Positions 40,798 to 56,322 of a stretch of DNA of 64,000 bases are shown piece after piece. How positions within the stretch are numbered: the first letter of the stretch is position 1; each line of letters opens with the position of its first letter. Under the pieces are notes generated by a model. It searched no databases. It was not told the DNA's origin and saw only the letters and a program-made list of their open reading frames with translations. A program made the translations under genes and the position numbers. The stretch is from Mycolicibacterium parafortuitum (GTDB lineage Bacteria > Actinomycetota > Actinomycetes > Mycobacteriales > Mycobacteriaceae). The DNA lies in contig NZ_MVID01000007.1 in NCBI RefSeq assembly GCF_002086815.1, positions 152,908 through 216,907 of the forward strand. Direction: 5' to 3'.

Positions 40798-42209
40798 CAC
40801 TCGATCATTCGGGTCACGTACGGGGTCATACCGCTGGTGCGCACCGGCGAGATCTTCACGACGGAGCCGGTGTAGGGGGCCTCCAGCATCTGGCCGTCAC
40901 CGAGGTACATCGCGACGTGCTGGCTGGCGTTGGGCCCGTAGAAGATCATGTCGCCGCGGCGCATCTGCGACGACGGCACCTTGCGTCCGGCGTTGTACTG
41001 CGAGCCGGAGTAGTGGTCGAGCTTGATGCCGACGCCGGCGAACATGTAGAGCATCAGGCCCGAGCAGTCGAAACCGACTGTGCCGGCGCCGGAGTCGATG
41101 CCACGGCTCGGTCCGGACGCGTTGCCGCCGCCCCACGAGTACGGCACACCCATCTGCGACATGCCGCGCTTGATCACGTACTCGGTGGCCTGCCTGCCGT
41201 ACAGCGTCGGGATCGCGCCGTTGGTGATGCCGGTCGGGGTGGGCAGCAGCCCGATGCTCTGCAGGAACTTGCGGCCCAGGTTCTGGGTGATCTCGACCGA
41301 GGTCGTGATGATCTTGAGGACCGCGTTGATGATCTGGATCGGATCGCCGCTGACGAACGCGCTCGGGATCTGCGGCAGCGTCATGTCCCAGGCGGTCTCG
41401 CGGTTCCCGGTGGTGGGGTCGATGTCCCAACTGGGATTCTCACCGGCGGGCGCGGGTCCGGCGGATCCAGCGCCACCCGCCGGTGCGGCGGTCTTGTTCG
41501 CGGTCGGCGCGGCCAGCGTTCTGGCCTGCTGCAGCTTCTCCTGCGCCTGCTTGCGCTGCGCGGCCAGCCGGTCCAGTTCGACCTGCTGGGCCTTGAACGT
41601 CTCCTGGGCCTGCGTCAGCGCATTCACCGCGTCCTGCTGGCTGGTCTCGGCGGCGACGACGGACTCGTCGGCCTTCTGTTTGGCCAGCCGCGCCGCGGAC
41701 TCGCGGTTGACCTGCTCGGTGCGGGCCCGCTGCAGATCGGCCATCACCTTCTGCGAGCTGATCGACAGGGCGTTGCCGGACGCGGCGGTGTGCAGGATGT
41801 CGGACGGATCCGAAGCCGTCAGGTACGAACTCGACGGCCCGCGCACGTACATCGCGGCGGCGAACTTGTCGAACCGGCCCTGCGCGGCGGCGATCGCGGC
41901 GTTGGCGTCTTTCACCCGCTGCGCGCTGGCGTCGACCTCCAGCTGCGCGGCGGCGGCGTTCTCGCGGGCGGTCTGCACGTCGAGGATCGCCTTGTTCACG
42001 CTCTCCTGTTGCTGCTGGATCTGCGCGCCGAGATCCTGCAACTGCTGGTTGACGTTCGCGACGTCGGTGACCAGTTGGGCGACGTCGGACTGGGCCGGCT
42101 GGGCCAGCGCCAGATGCGGGGCCAGGTTGGGCACCGTGATCACCATGCCGAAGGCCAGGGACGCAGCGCACAGCCGCGAAGCGGAGGCGCCGCCAGGGGT
42201 GCGTCTCAT
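40794..42209 (-). CDS. ripA: NlpC/P60 peptidoglycan endopeptidase RipA
   Basis: A 471-residue septal hydrolase needed for daughter-cell separation; works with RpfB and PBP1 in mycobacteria. Signal peptide to about residue 36; N-terminal coiled coil (about 40-215, NQQLQDLGAQIQQQQ onward) that keeps the zymogen inactive; Ala/Pro/Gly linker (about 225-250); C-terminal NlpC/P60 domain (about 335-471) with Cys in TVGFDCSGLMLYMF, His in SQHVAMYLG and Glu in GQMLEAPY. Ortholog of Rv1477, coupled to ripB. The 217-nt upstream region carries unusual repeats. Confidence 0.96.
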   Translation of the reverse strand: MRRTPGGASASRLCAASLAFGMVITVPNLAPHLALAQPAQSDVAQLVTDVANVNQQLQDLGAQIQQQQESVNKAILDVQTARENAAAAQLEVDASAQRVKDANAAIAAAQGRFDKFAAAMYVRGPSSSYLTASDPSDILHTAASGNALSISSQKVMADLQRARTEQVNRESAARLAKQKADESVVAAETSQQDAVNALTQAQETFKAQQVELDRLAAQRKQAQEKLQQARTLAAPTANKTAAPAGGAGSAGPAPAGENPSWDIDPTTGNRETAWDMTLPQIPSAFVSGDPIQIINAVLKIITTSVEITQNLGRKFLQSIGLLPTPTGITNGAIPTLYGRQATEYVIKRGMSQMGVPYSWGGGNASGPSRGIDSGAGTVGFDCSGLMLYMFAGVGIKLDHYSGSQYNAGRKVPSSQMRRGDMIFYGPNASQHVAMYLGDGQMLEAPYTGSVVKISPVRTSGMTPYVTRMIEW

Positions 42210-42213
42210 ACGA

Positions 42214-42229
42214 CTCAGGTCTCCTCAGG
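42214..42229. repeat. Two CTCAGG repeats flanking the ripA ribosome-binding site
   Basis: CTCAGG at 42214-42219 and 42224-42229, 10-nt period. On the minus strand this reads CCTGAG-GAGA-CCTGAG-TCGT-ATG, so the repeats surround the GAGGAG ribosome-binding site of ripA. The same core recurs three times before moxR1. Confidence 0.7.
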
Positions 42230-42275
42230 CTCCACACGGAAGGTGTCGGCACATTGCCGGGGCCTGAGCACAGGA

Positions 42276-42372
42276 GTCACATACGGAACAGCCGCAACAA
42301 CAGGCACCGATTGCACCGTACGTCACATCTGACGCTAAAGAAACTTTAGTCACAAATTACAACAATGTAATT
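42276..42372 (-). promoter_or_regulatory. ripA upstream regulatory region: GTCACA boxes and three palindromes
   Basis: Plus-strand GTCACA occurs at 42276-42281, 42322-42327 and 42349-42354. Three adjoining inverted repeats follow: CGTCA-N4-TGACG (42321-42334), CTAAAG-AAA-CTTTAG (42335-42349) and AATTACA-ACAA-TGTAATT (42355-42372). The stretch is AT-rich against a very GC-rich background. GTCACA is the core of MtrA sites described for mycobacterial cell-division genes including ripA; assignment here is by resemblance. Confidence 0.5.
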
Positions 42373-42426
42373 GCGATCCGCGTTATCAAATGGTGATCTT
42401 TGAATTTGCGTGCCGCCAGACTGTGG

Positions 42427-43020
42427 TCAATCTGCGCTGCTCACAGCGGGTTCAGGCGACGCGTTCCGTTTGCCCCAATTCTGCAGAAACCGGGTTCCGG
42501 CCACGGCCAAAACAACGGCGATTATCAGCACAATCGAGAATGGCGTCCACGCAAAGTGCGAGGTCGTCAACTCGGACACGAAATTCTGCGACGACACCAC
42601 CGGGTCGCCGGTCTTGGCCACGTCCTCACCCGCCTCCAGCGTCACTCGGTCGAACTCGGCGCTGTAGGTTCCGGCGAACGACGGGCTGATCGCCAGCACG
42701 GTCGATCCCGGATTGGCCTCCCCGACCTCGGTCGCGATATCGCGCAGCGGCGTGTGGATCGGCGGATTGCCGTCGATCACGACGATCTTGAGGTCGATGC
42801 CCTTGCCCTCGGCATCCTCGACGACGCGCTCCAGCGCCGCGGCGACCTCCGGGTCGGTGCCGACGGGCACGCTGACCCCCGTCTCGGCGATGTTCTCGCG
42901 CACGATATCCATGCAGGCATCCGGCGTCGGGCGGCCGGGCTCGATCGGCACTCCGACCGACTGGCACAGTTCCGGCGGGATGTAGGTCGGCAGATATGGG
43001 ACGAAGGTCAGTCCGGACAC
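42427..43020 (-). CDS. Rv1476-family membrane protein
   Basis: A 197-residue protein with an extracytoplasmic-looking domain (about 1-150, containing VSVPVGTDPEVAAALERVV and IDLKIVVIDGNPPIHTPLRDIA) and one C-terminal membrane helix (about 160-181, FSIVLIIAVVLAVAGTRFL) with a positively charged end. Resembles a TPM-like fold loosely; function unknown. GTG 43020 has TACCTT 6 nt upstream (leaderless). Divergent from acn; conserved beside ripA in mycobacteria. Confidence 0.8.
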   Translation of the reverse strand: MSGLTFVPYLPTYIPPELCQSVGVPIEPGRPTPDACMDIVRENIAETGVSVPVGTDPEVAAALERVVEDAEGKGIDLKIVVIDGNPPIHTPLRDIATEVGEANPGSTVLAISPSFAGTYSAEFDRVTLEAGEDVAKTGDPVVSSQNFVSELTTSHFAWTPFSIVLIIAVVLAVAGTRFLQNWGKRNASPEPAVSSAD

Positions 43021-43070
43021 ATCAGCAAGGTACGCGATGGGTATGCGGTTCCCATGGCAGCACGCCCGAA

Positions 43071-43086
43071 CTCAGACCAGACTGAG
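43071..43086. promoter_or_regulatory. Inverted repeat in the acn divergent promoter
   Basis: CTCAG-N6-CTGAG at 43071-43086, about 97-112 nt upstream of the acn start. A TetR gene lies directly downstream of acn, and in M. tuberculosis its ortholog Rv1474c is reported to repress acn in an iron-dependent way, so this is a candidate operator. A second, weaker pair ATGGG/CCCAT spans 43037-43055. Confidence 0.35.
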
Positions 43087-43161
43087 ACCACCCTGGGATC
43101 ATTTACAGGACAAGCGTACTGTTAGGGTATCCAACGCCGTCGACACAGCCCGTCGCGGTGA

Positions 43162-45999
<2,838 letters not shown>

Positions 46000-46009
46000 A
46001 CGTTCAGAC

Positions 46010-46573
46010 ATGCCCCGGGTGACCGACGATCATCTGGCGGCGCGCCGTCGTCAGATCCTCGACGGCGCCCGCCGGTGTTTCGCACAGTACGGATATGAGA
46101 GCGCGACCGTGCGGCGGCTCGAGGAAACCATCGGGCTGTCGCGCGGCGCGATCTTTCATCACTTCCGCGACAAGGACACGCTGTTCTTCGAGCTCGCCCG
46201 CGAGGACGCCGAGAAGATGGCCGACGTCGCCGCGCGCGAGGGCCTGATCCAGGTGATGCGGGACATGCTCGCCGCGCCGGACCAATTCGATTGGCTGGCC
46301 ACGCGTTTGGAGATCGCCCGCAAGCTCCGCAATGACCCGGCGTTCAGCCAGGGCTGGGCGGAGCGGTCGGCGGAACTGTCGGCCGCGACCAAGGAACGGT
46401 TGCGCCGCCAGAAGCAGGCCGGGCGACTGCGTGACGACGTCGACGGCGACGTGCTGCGGACCTACCTGGAATTGGTCCTCGACGGCCTGGTGGCCCGGCT
46501 GGCCTCCGGTGACGATCCGGAGAGACTCAGCGCGGTCCTCGACCTGGTGGAGGCGTCGGTCCGGCAGCCCTGA
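46010..46573 (+). CDS. TetR regulator of acn (Rv1474c-like)
   Basis: A 187-residue TetR protein. DNA-binding N-terminus: RRQILDGARRCFAQYGYESATV, then IGLSRGAIFHHFRDKDTLFFEL (recognition helix). The ligand-binding part is about 60-187. It follows acn by 10 nt in the same direction, as in M. tuberculosis, where the ortholog is described as an iron-responsive repressor of acn. Convergent with a small HTH gene (12 nt between stops). Confidence 0.9.
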   Translation: MPRVTDDHLAARRRQILDGARRCFAQYGYESATVRRLEETIGLSRGAIFHHFRDKDTLFFELAREDAEKMADVAAREGLIQVMRDMLAAPDQFDWLATRLEIARKLRNDPAFSQGWAERSAELSAATKERLRRQKQAGRLRDDVDGDVLRTYLELVLDGLVARLASGDDPERLSAVLDLVEASVRQP

Positions 46574-46585
46574 GGTCGCAGTTCA

Positions 46586-46780
46586 CTAGGCGGTGCGGCG
46601 CCCGCGGTGGTTGGGTCCGCCGCGGCTTCGCATCGTCGCGCCGGCCTCGCGCAGCATCGTATGGATCGATCCGTAGGAATGGCCGGTCGACGCCACCAGT
46701 GTGCGGATGCTCGCGCCGCGTTCGTATGCGCTGCGCAGCTCGGTGATCAACTGTTCCCTGGACTTGCCATCGTTTTTCAT
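46586..46780 (-). CDS. Small HTH protein (Rv1473A-like)
   Basis: A 64-residue protein that is mostly one helix-turn-helix: ITELRSAYERGASIRTLVASTGHSYGSIHTMLREAG, followed by a basic Arg/Gly-rich tail (MRSRGGPNHRGRR). Similar proteins are widespread in actinobacteria, and their targets are largely unknown. ATG 46780 follows GGAGG 8 nt upstream. Same strand as the ABC-F gene downstream? No: ABC-F lies upstream in transcription order, ending 86 nt before this start. Confidence 0.8.
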   Translation of the reverse strand: MKNDGKSREQLITELRSAYERGASIRTLVASTGHSYGSIHTMLREAGATMRSRGGPNHRGRRTA

Positions 46781-46865
46781 CTTCGGCGCCTCCCGGCTGG
46801 TGTGCTCGGATGTGACGTCCGATTACCCGCAGCGCGCGCGGTTGACACCGCCCGGAAACAAGAAG

Positions 46866-48500
<1,635 letters not shown>

Positions 48501-48618
48501 GCTGATGCTCCTGAAAAATGATGGGTATGGGCACGGCCGAGCCGCTGCCCAACCGGGTGGGACTACTACCAGGCTAGTTGTTGCCCCTGGTCTGAGGCCA
48601 ATCGATAACCGCGGACGG

Positions 48619-49434
48619 CTACTTGTCGTCGGTGAAGACAGGGGCGCGCTTGTCTTTGCGGGCCGCCACCGCTTCCTCGAAGTTGCTCGTCAGCAGCCGA
48701 ATGTAGAGCTGTCCGAGGCCCTCGGCCTGCATGTGCGCCTCCAGCGAACCCGCGTCCAGGCCGCTCCACAGTGTGCGCTTGGTCAACTCGGTGCCCGGCC
48801 GCGAGAACGCGGCGATACGCTCGGCGATCGAGTACGCGGTGTCCAGCAACTCGTCGTCGGGAACGCAGCGTGACACCAGGCCGATCCGTTCGGCCTCCTC
48901 GGCATCGACGTCGCGCCCGGTCAGCATGATCTCGAAGGCCCGCGACGATCCGATGGCACGCGGCAGCAGGTAGCTCAACCCGAGCTCGCTGGCCGTCAGC
49001 CCGTTGTTGATACCCGCCGCCCGGAAGTACGCCGCGCTGGACGCGACCCGGATGTCAGCGGCCAGGGCCAGGCACAGACCGCCGCCGATGGCGGCACCGT
49101 TGACCGCGGCGATCACCGGCTGGTGCATCTTGCGCAACGCCAGGATGACGTCGTCGAGCACCTCCATCGACCGCAGCCCGAAACTGGGCCGGGTCAATCC
49201 GTCGACGTGCGGCACGGACCCCGCGGACTTGTGGTCGGCGCCGGAGGAGAACCCCGCCCCGGAACCGGTCAACACCACTGCGCGGATGTCGTTGTCGTAC
49301 GTCAGCTCGTCGATGACGGCCTTCAGCGGCACCATCACGTCGAACGCCATCGAGTTCATCCGCTCGGGCCGGTTCAGCGTCACGAGGGCGACGTGGGGTC
49401 GCGGGCGGTCGACGAGGACGAAACCGTTGGTCAC
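48619..49434 (-). CDS. echA12: Enoyl-CoA hydratase/isomerase family protein EchA12
   Basis: A 271-residue crotonase-fold protein. Oxyanion-hole segments are GFSSGADHKSAG and AAVNGAAIGGGLCLALAADIRVA. One catalytic Glu equivalent appears in ASELGLSYLLPRAIGSS. The exact reaction (hydration or isomerisation) cannot be decided. Ortholog of Rv1472. GTG start. Confidence 0.88.
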   Translation of the reverse strand: MTNGFVLVDRPRPHVALVTLNRPERMNSMAFDVMVPLKAVIDELTYDNDIRAVVLTGSGAGFSSGADHKSAGSVPHVDGLTRPSFGLRSMEVLDDVILALRKMHQPVIAAVNGAAIGGGLCLALAADIRVASSAAYFRAAGINNGLTASELGLSYLLPRAIGSSRAFEIMLTGRDVDAEEAERIGLVSRCVPDDELLDTAYSIAERIAAFSRPGTELTKRTLWSGLDAGSLEAHMQAEGLGQLYIRLLTSNFEEAVAARKDKRAPVFTDDK

Positions 49435-49462
49435 GGATGCACGTTAGCGCGTCCGGGCCCGG

Positions 49463-49825
49463 TCAGGACTGACCGTCCTCCTGGGCGGCGATCGCGGCGT
49501 CGATGTCGAAGTCCTTGACCTGCTGGACGAGGTCCTCCAGCGCTGCCGGGGGCAGGGCGCCGGCCTGGTTGAACACCAGCTTGCCCTTCTTGAACGCCAT
49601 CAGCGTCGGGATCGAGCGGATGTCGGCGGCCGCGGCCAGCTGCTGCTCGGCCTCGGTGTCGACCTTCACGTAGACGACGTCGGGATGCTTCTCCGACGAG
49701 GCGGCGAAGGTCGGGGCGAACGCCTTGCACGGCCCGCACCACGAGGCCCAAAAATCCACCAGGACAATGTCGTTGTCGTTGATGGTGTCGTTGAAATCTG
49801 CTGCGGTGATGTCTCGGGTAGCCAC
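49463..49825 (-). CDS. Thioredoxin (TrxB1-like)
   Basis: A 120-residue thioredoxin with the active site WASWCGPCK and the cis-Pro in IRSIPTLMAF. The fold is complete (about 5-108), with a short acidic C-tail. Cytoplasmic disulfide reductant. GTG 49825 follows GAGGA by 5 nt. Ortholog of Rv1471 by position and sequence; M. tuberculosis trxA/ctpD and neighbours are missing between it and the suf cluster. Confidence 0.92.
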   Translation of the reverse strand: MATRDITAADFNDTINDNDIVLVDFWASWCGPCKAFAPTFAASSEKHPDVVYVKVDTEAEQQLAAAADIRSIPTLMAFKKGKLVFNQAGALPPAALEDLVQQVKDFDIDAAIAAQEDGQS

Positions 49826-49901
49826 GTAGTCCTCAACGTTTCTTCTGGCTGGGATGTTCCGGTCCCTCGAGCCTAGGCCCTCGGTTCGCCGGCGACCTGA
49901 G

Positions 49902-50248
49902 TCAGACGGTGAAGCCGAGCGCCCGCAGCTGTTCGCGGCCGTCGTCGGTGATCTTGTCCGGGCCCCACGGCGGGTTCCACACCCAGTTGATCCTGAGCTC
50001 GTCGACCAGACCGGCGCCGACCAGCGCGGTGCGGGACTGGTCCTCGATCACGTCGGTCAGCGGGCACGCCGCCGACGTCAGCGTCATGTCGATCAGGGCG
50101 ACCTGGCCCGTCTCACCCTGCTCCAGGTTGATGTCGTAGACCAGGCCGAGATCGACGACGTTGATACCGAGTTCGGGATCGACGACGTCACGCATCGCCT
50201 CTTCGACGTCGGCGAGCAGTTCGTCGCTGGGCACGTCTGTGTCGCTCA

Positions 50249-50249
<1 letters not shown>
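49902..50249 (-). CDS. sufT: SufT / MIP18-family (DUF59) Fe-S maturation factor
   Basis: A 115-residue DUF59 protein: DELLADVEEAMRDVVDPELGINVVDLGLVYDI, then MTLTSAACPLTDVIEDQ, with the conserved Cys, and VWNPPWGPDKI. Such proteins help transfer Fe-S clusters to targets. The ATG overlaps the sufU stop by one base (TGATG). Last gene of the suf operon. Ortholog of Rv1466. Confidence 0.92.
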
Positions 50250-52771
<2,522 letters not shown>

Positions 52772-52772
52772 G

Positions 52773-53957
52773 TCAGTTCGCACTCGCTTCGGTGATTTCT
52801 AGTTCTCGTTCGATGGCTTCGGTCAGGCGTTCGCGCACGGCGGGCACGGCGATCTTCGCGATGATCTCGTTGAAGAAGCCGCGCACCACCAGGCGACGGG
52901 CCTGATCCTCGGGGATGCCGCGGGCGCGCAGATAGAACAACTGCTCGTCGTCGAAACGCCCGGTCGCACTGGCGTGCCCGGCGCCGACGATTTCGCCGGT
53001 CTCGATCTCCAGGTTCGGCACCGAGTCGGCGCGGGCGCCGTCGGTGAGCACCAGGTTGCGGTTCACCTCGAAGGTGTCGGTGCCGGTCGCCTCGGCGCGG
53101 ATCAGCACGTCGCCGACCCACACGGTGTGCGCGTCGGGCTTGCGCGATTCCGGATCGCCCTGCAGCGCACCCTTGTACAGCACGTCGGACTTGCAGTTGG
53201 GCTGCGAGTGGTCGACCAGAAGGCGCGACTCGAAGTGCTGACCGGCATCGGCGAAGTACGTGCCGAGCATCTTGGCCTCGCCGCCGGGGGCGGTGTAGCG
53301 CACCGTGGCGGTCGTGCGCACGACGTCGCCGCCGAGGGTGACGTTGACGTGACCGAGGGTCGCGTCCTTGCCCAGCTTGGCGTGGTGCGAACTGACGTGG
53401 ACGGTGTCGTCGGCCCAGTCGGCGATCCAGATGACCCCGAGTCCGGCTGAGTCGCCGACGATGATCTCGACGTTGTCGGCGTACACCCCGCTGCCGCGCA
53501 GGTCGACGACCACGATGGCGCGGGACAGCTCCTCGACGCGGATCTGCAGGTGCCCGTAGGCGACCGCGTCCGCACCGGGTCCGTTGACGACGATCTCGAT
53601 CGGCTCGGCGACCTCGGTGTCGCGCGCGACGGTCACGATCGTCGCCGACTCGAACGACGAGAAGGCCTGCGCGGCAACACGGTCGGACGGCACGCCGGCC
53701 TGCCCGAGCCGCTCGTCGCCACGGGCGACGGTCTCGACGGTGACGCCGGGACGTTCGGTGACGGTGACGGCCGCAGAGCCGCTCGGGGTCGCCGACCCGT
53801 CGTGCAGGCCGCGCAGCCGCTTGAGCGGCGTGAACCGCCAGATCTCGTCACGCCCGCCGGGTACCTCGAACGCATTCACGTCGAACGACGAGAACAGCTC
53901 ACCCTTGTTGATGGCGGAGAGGGCCGAGCCCTCGACCGCCTCAGTCAGATTGCTCAC
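52773..53957 (-). CDS. sufD: SufD scaffold subunit
   Basis: A 394-residue right-handed beta-helix protein of the SufBCD complex. The conserved stretch is HFESRLLVDHSQPNCKSDVLYKGAL split by family markers DHSQPNCKS and YKGALQG; the C-terminus (FDDEQLFYLRARGIPEDQARRLV) is the SufC-binding region. GTG directly abuts the sufB stop. Ortholog of Rv1462. Confidence 0.95.
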   Translation of the reverse strand: MSNLTEAVEGSALSAINKGELFSSFDVNAFEVPGGRDEIWRFTPLKRLRGLHDGSATPSGSAAVTVTERPGVTVETVARGDERLGQAGVPSDRVAAQAFSSFESATIVTVARDTEVAEPIEIVVNGPGADAVAYGHLQIRVEELSRAIVVVDLRGSGVYADNVEIIVGDSAGLGVIWIADWADDTVHVSSHHAKLGKDATLGHVNVTLGGDVVRTTATVRYTAPGGEAKMLGTYFADAGQHFESRLLVDHSQPNCKSDVLYKGALQGDPESRKPDAHTVWVGDVLIRAEATGTDTFEVNRNLVLTDGARADSVPNLEIETGEIVGAGHASATGRFDDEQLFYLRARGIPEDQARRLVVRGFFNEIIAKIAVPAVRERLTEAIERELEITEASAN

Positions 53958-55397
53958 TTAACCGACCGCACCTTCCATCTGCAGCTCGATCAGCCGGTTG
54001 AGCTCCAGCGCGTATTCCATCGGGAGTTCCTTGGCGATCGGTTCGACGAAGCCGCGCACGACCATCGCCATCGCCTCGTCCTCGGTCAGGCCGCGGCTCA
54101 TCAGATAGAACATCTGGTCCTCGCTGACCTTGGACACCGTGGCCTCGTGGCCCATCGTGACGTCGTCCTCGCGGATGTCGACATACGGATACGTGTCCGA
54201 GCGGCTGACCGTGTCGACCAGCAGCGCATCGCACTTCACGGACGAGCGCGAGCCGTGGGCGCCCTTGTTGACCTGGACCAGGCCGCGATAGGACGCGCGG
54301 CCGCCGCCGCGGGCCACCGACTTCGACACGATGTTGCTCGACGTGTTGGGCGCCAGGTGCAGCATCTTGGCACCGGTGTCCTGATGCTGACCCTCGCCGG
54401 CGAACGCCACCGAGAGCACCTCACCCTTGGCGTGCTCACCGGTCATCCACACGGCCGGGTACTTCATCGTGACCTTGGAGCCGATGTTGCCGTCGACCCA
54501 CTCCATCGTCGCGCCGGCCTCGGCGCGGGCACGCTTGGTGACCAGGTTGTAGACGTTGTTCGACCAGTTCTGGATGGTCGTGTAGCGGCACCGCCCGCCC
54601 GGCTTGACGATGATCTCGACGACGGCGCTGTGCAGCGAGTCGCTCTTGTAGATCGGTGCGGTACAGCCCTCGACGTAGTGCACGTAGGCGTCCTCGTCGA
54701 CGATGATCAGCGTCCGCTCGAACTGGCCCATGTTCTCGGTGTTGATCCGGAAGTAGGCCTGCAGCGGGATGTCGACGTGCACACCCTTGGGGACGTAGAT
54801 GAACGAGCCACCGGACCACACGGCGGTGTTCAGCGCGGAGAACTTGTTGTCGCCGGCCGGGATCACCGTGCCGAAGTACTCCTTGAACAACTCCGGGTGC
54901 TCTTTGAGCGCGGTGTCGGTGTCGAGGAAGATGACGCCCTGGGCCTCAAGGTCCTCGCGGATCGAGTGGTACACGACCTCGGACTCGTACTGCGCGGCGA
55001 CACCGGAGACCAGCCGCTGCTTCTCCGCCTCCGGGATGCCCAGCTTGTCGTAGGTGTTCTTGATGTCGGCGGGCAGGTCGTCCCACGTGGCGGCCTGCTT
55101 CTCGCTGGACCGCACGAAGTACTTGATGTTGTCGAAGTGGATGCCGTCGAGGTTCGAGCCCCAGTTCGGCATCGGTTTCTTGTCGAAGGTGCGCAGCGCC
55201 TTCAAGCGGATGTCGAGCATCCACTCGGGCTCGCTCTTCTTCGCCGAGATGTCGCGGACCACGGCTTCGGACAGCCCCCGTTGCGCGCTTGCCCCTGCGA
55301 CATCCGAGTCAGCCCAGCCGTAGCCGTACTTCCCCAGGGAGGCGATGGTCTCCTCCTGGGTCAGCGCCTCCGGCTTGACCTCCGGTGTGAGTGTCAT
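53958..55397 (-). CDS. sufB: SufB scaffold subunit (no intein)
   Basis: A 479-residue central scaffold for Fe-S assembly. Contains [42 protein letters not shown] and a C-terminal [22 protein letters not shown]. tuberculosis Rv1461 carries an intein of about 360 residues; this copy runs straight through, with normal inteinless length. ATG 55397 has AAGGAG 9 nt upstream. In the suf operon after sufR. Confidence 0.97.
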   Translation of the reverse strand: MTLTPEVKPEALTQEETIASLGKYGYGWADSDVAGASAQRGLSEAVVRDISAKKSEPEWMLDIRLKALRTFDKKPMPNWGSNLDGIHFDNIKYFVRSSEKQAATWDDLPADIKNTYDKLGIPEAEKQRLVSGVAAQYESEVVYHSIREDLEAQGVIFLDTDTALKEHPELFKEYFGTVIPAGDNKFSALNTAVWSGGSFIYVPKGVHVDIPLQAYFRINTENMGQFERTLIIVDEDAYVHYVEGCTAPIYKSDSLHSAVVEIIVKPGGRCRYTTIQNWSNNVYNLVTKRARAEAGATMEWVDGNIGSKVTMKYPAVWMTGEHAKGEVLSVAFAGEGQHQDTGAKMLHLAPNTSSNIVSKSVARGGGRASYRGLVQVNKGAHGSRSSVKCDALLVDTVSRSDTYPYVDIREDDVTMGHEATVSKVSEDQMFYLMSRGLTEDEAMAMVVRGFVEPIAKELPMEYALELNRLIELQMEGAVG

Positions 55398-55470
55398 TGC
55401 GACACACTCCTTTTGCTTGTGAGGTGGCTTCGGCGCGGGCTGTGCGCCGAAGGATTCGCCCGCACCGTCG

Positions 55471-56193
55471 CTAACGTTGCGCCGGTACGAGCGGGACGTG
55501 GGTGGTACATGCGCAGTCTCCGTTGACGATCGTCGCCAGCCGCTGCACGTGGGTTCCGAGCACCTCGGCCATCGCCTCCTGCTCGGCTTCGCACAACTCG
55601 GGAAACTGCTCGGCGACGTGCGAGACCGGACAGTGGTGCTGACAGATCTGGACGCCGGGCATCGGTCCCCGCACCCGGGTTGTCGTCGTCGCGTAGCCGG
55701 CATCGGTCAGCGCATGGGCGATGCGGTCGGCGGCAGCCTCGACCTCGTCACCGGTGGCCGGACCGTCGACCGGCCGGACATCTTCGAGGATCGCGTCGAT
55801 GCGTTTGCGCGCGAAGGTCCGGATCGCGTCGTCACCGCCGATCTCGCGCAGTTGCCGCATCGCGGCCGACGCGAGATCGTCGTAGGTGTGTTCCAGTTTC
55901 GCCCGGCCCGCCGCGGTCAGCTGGTAGCGCTTGGCAGGCCTGCCGCGACCTTCCTGCTGCCAGGACGCGGCGGCGTTGGCCTGGGCTTCGCCCGCTTCGA
56001 TCAACGCGTCGAGATGCCTGCGCACACCGGCTGCCGAGAGACCGAGCTGCTCGCCGATCTGGCTGGCCGTGATGGGACCGGACTCCAGGAGCAACTGCAC
56101 GATCGCGTTGCGGGTACGCCCCAGGGTGTCGCCGTCGGCAGCATGCGTCGACGCCGCTGACGGCGCCTCCGAGCTCTGCGAACGGAATTTCAC
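55471..56193 (-). CDS. sufR: SufR, Fe-S-sensing transcriptional repressor
   Basis: A 240-residue winged-helix regulator. The DNA-binding domain (about 28-85) has [28 protein letters not shown]. The C-terminal half carries the cluster-binding cysteines: CQHHCPV, FPELC and DCACTTH. It represses the suf operon and its own gene when its cluster is intact. GTG 56193 is chosen; a TTG at 56211 is possible. A 73-nt gap separates it from sufB. Ortholog of Rv1460. Confidence 0.94.
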   Translation of the reverse strand: MKFRSQSSEAPSAASTHAADGDTLGRTRNAIVQLLLESGPITASQIGEQLGLSAAGVRRHLDALIEAGEAQANAAASWQQEGRGRPAKRYQLTAAGRAKLEHTYDDLASAAMRQLREIGGDDAIRTFARKRIDAILEDVRPVDGPATGDEVEAAADRIAHALTDAGYATTTTRVRGPMPGVQICQHHCPVSHVAEQFPELCEAEQEAMAEVLGTHVQRLATIVNGDCACTTHVPLVPAQR

Positions 56194-56204
56194 AACACCA
56201 GTGT
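56190..56204. promoter_or_regulatory. SufR operator at the suf promoter
   Basis: Minus strand ACACT-GGTGT-TGTGA, the ACACT-N5-TGTGA inverted repeat reported for M. tuberculosis SufR. It overlaps the likely transcript start (TAATTG -10 box at 56214-56209 gives +1 near 56202) and the sufR GTG, so bound SufR would block initiation. A second palindrome AAGGG-CA-CCCTT lies upstream at 56231-56242. Confidence 0.75.
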
Positions 56205-56322
56205 GACGCAATTACCGGATCGAATCCACCAAGGGCACCCTTAGCGTCGCGTCGGGTTTCTCACACCGTAATCCGACGATCACCGGCGCCGATCGGGAAT
56301 AGGCGGCGGTTACGCTGCCGGG

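Noticed and set aside
42210..42426. c-di-AMP (ydaO) riboswitch upstream of ripA
   Set aside because: NlpC/P60 genes in some actinobacteria have one, but the conserved ydaO core was not seen here.
53550..55526. Long plus-strand frame opposite sufD and sufB
   Set aside because: Antisense shadow; both suf genes are clear on the minus strand.
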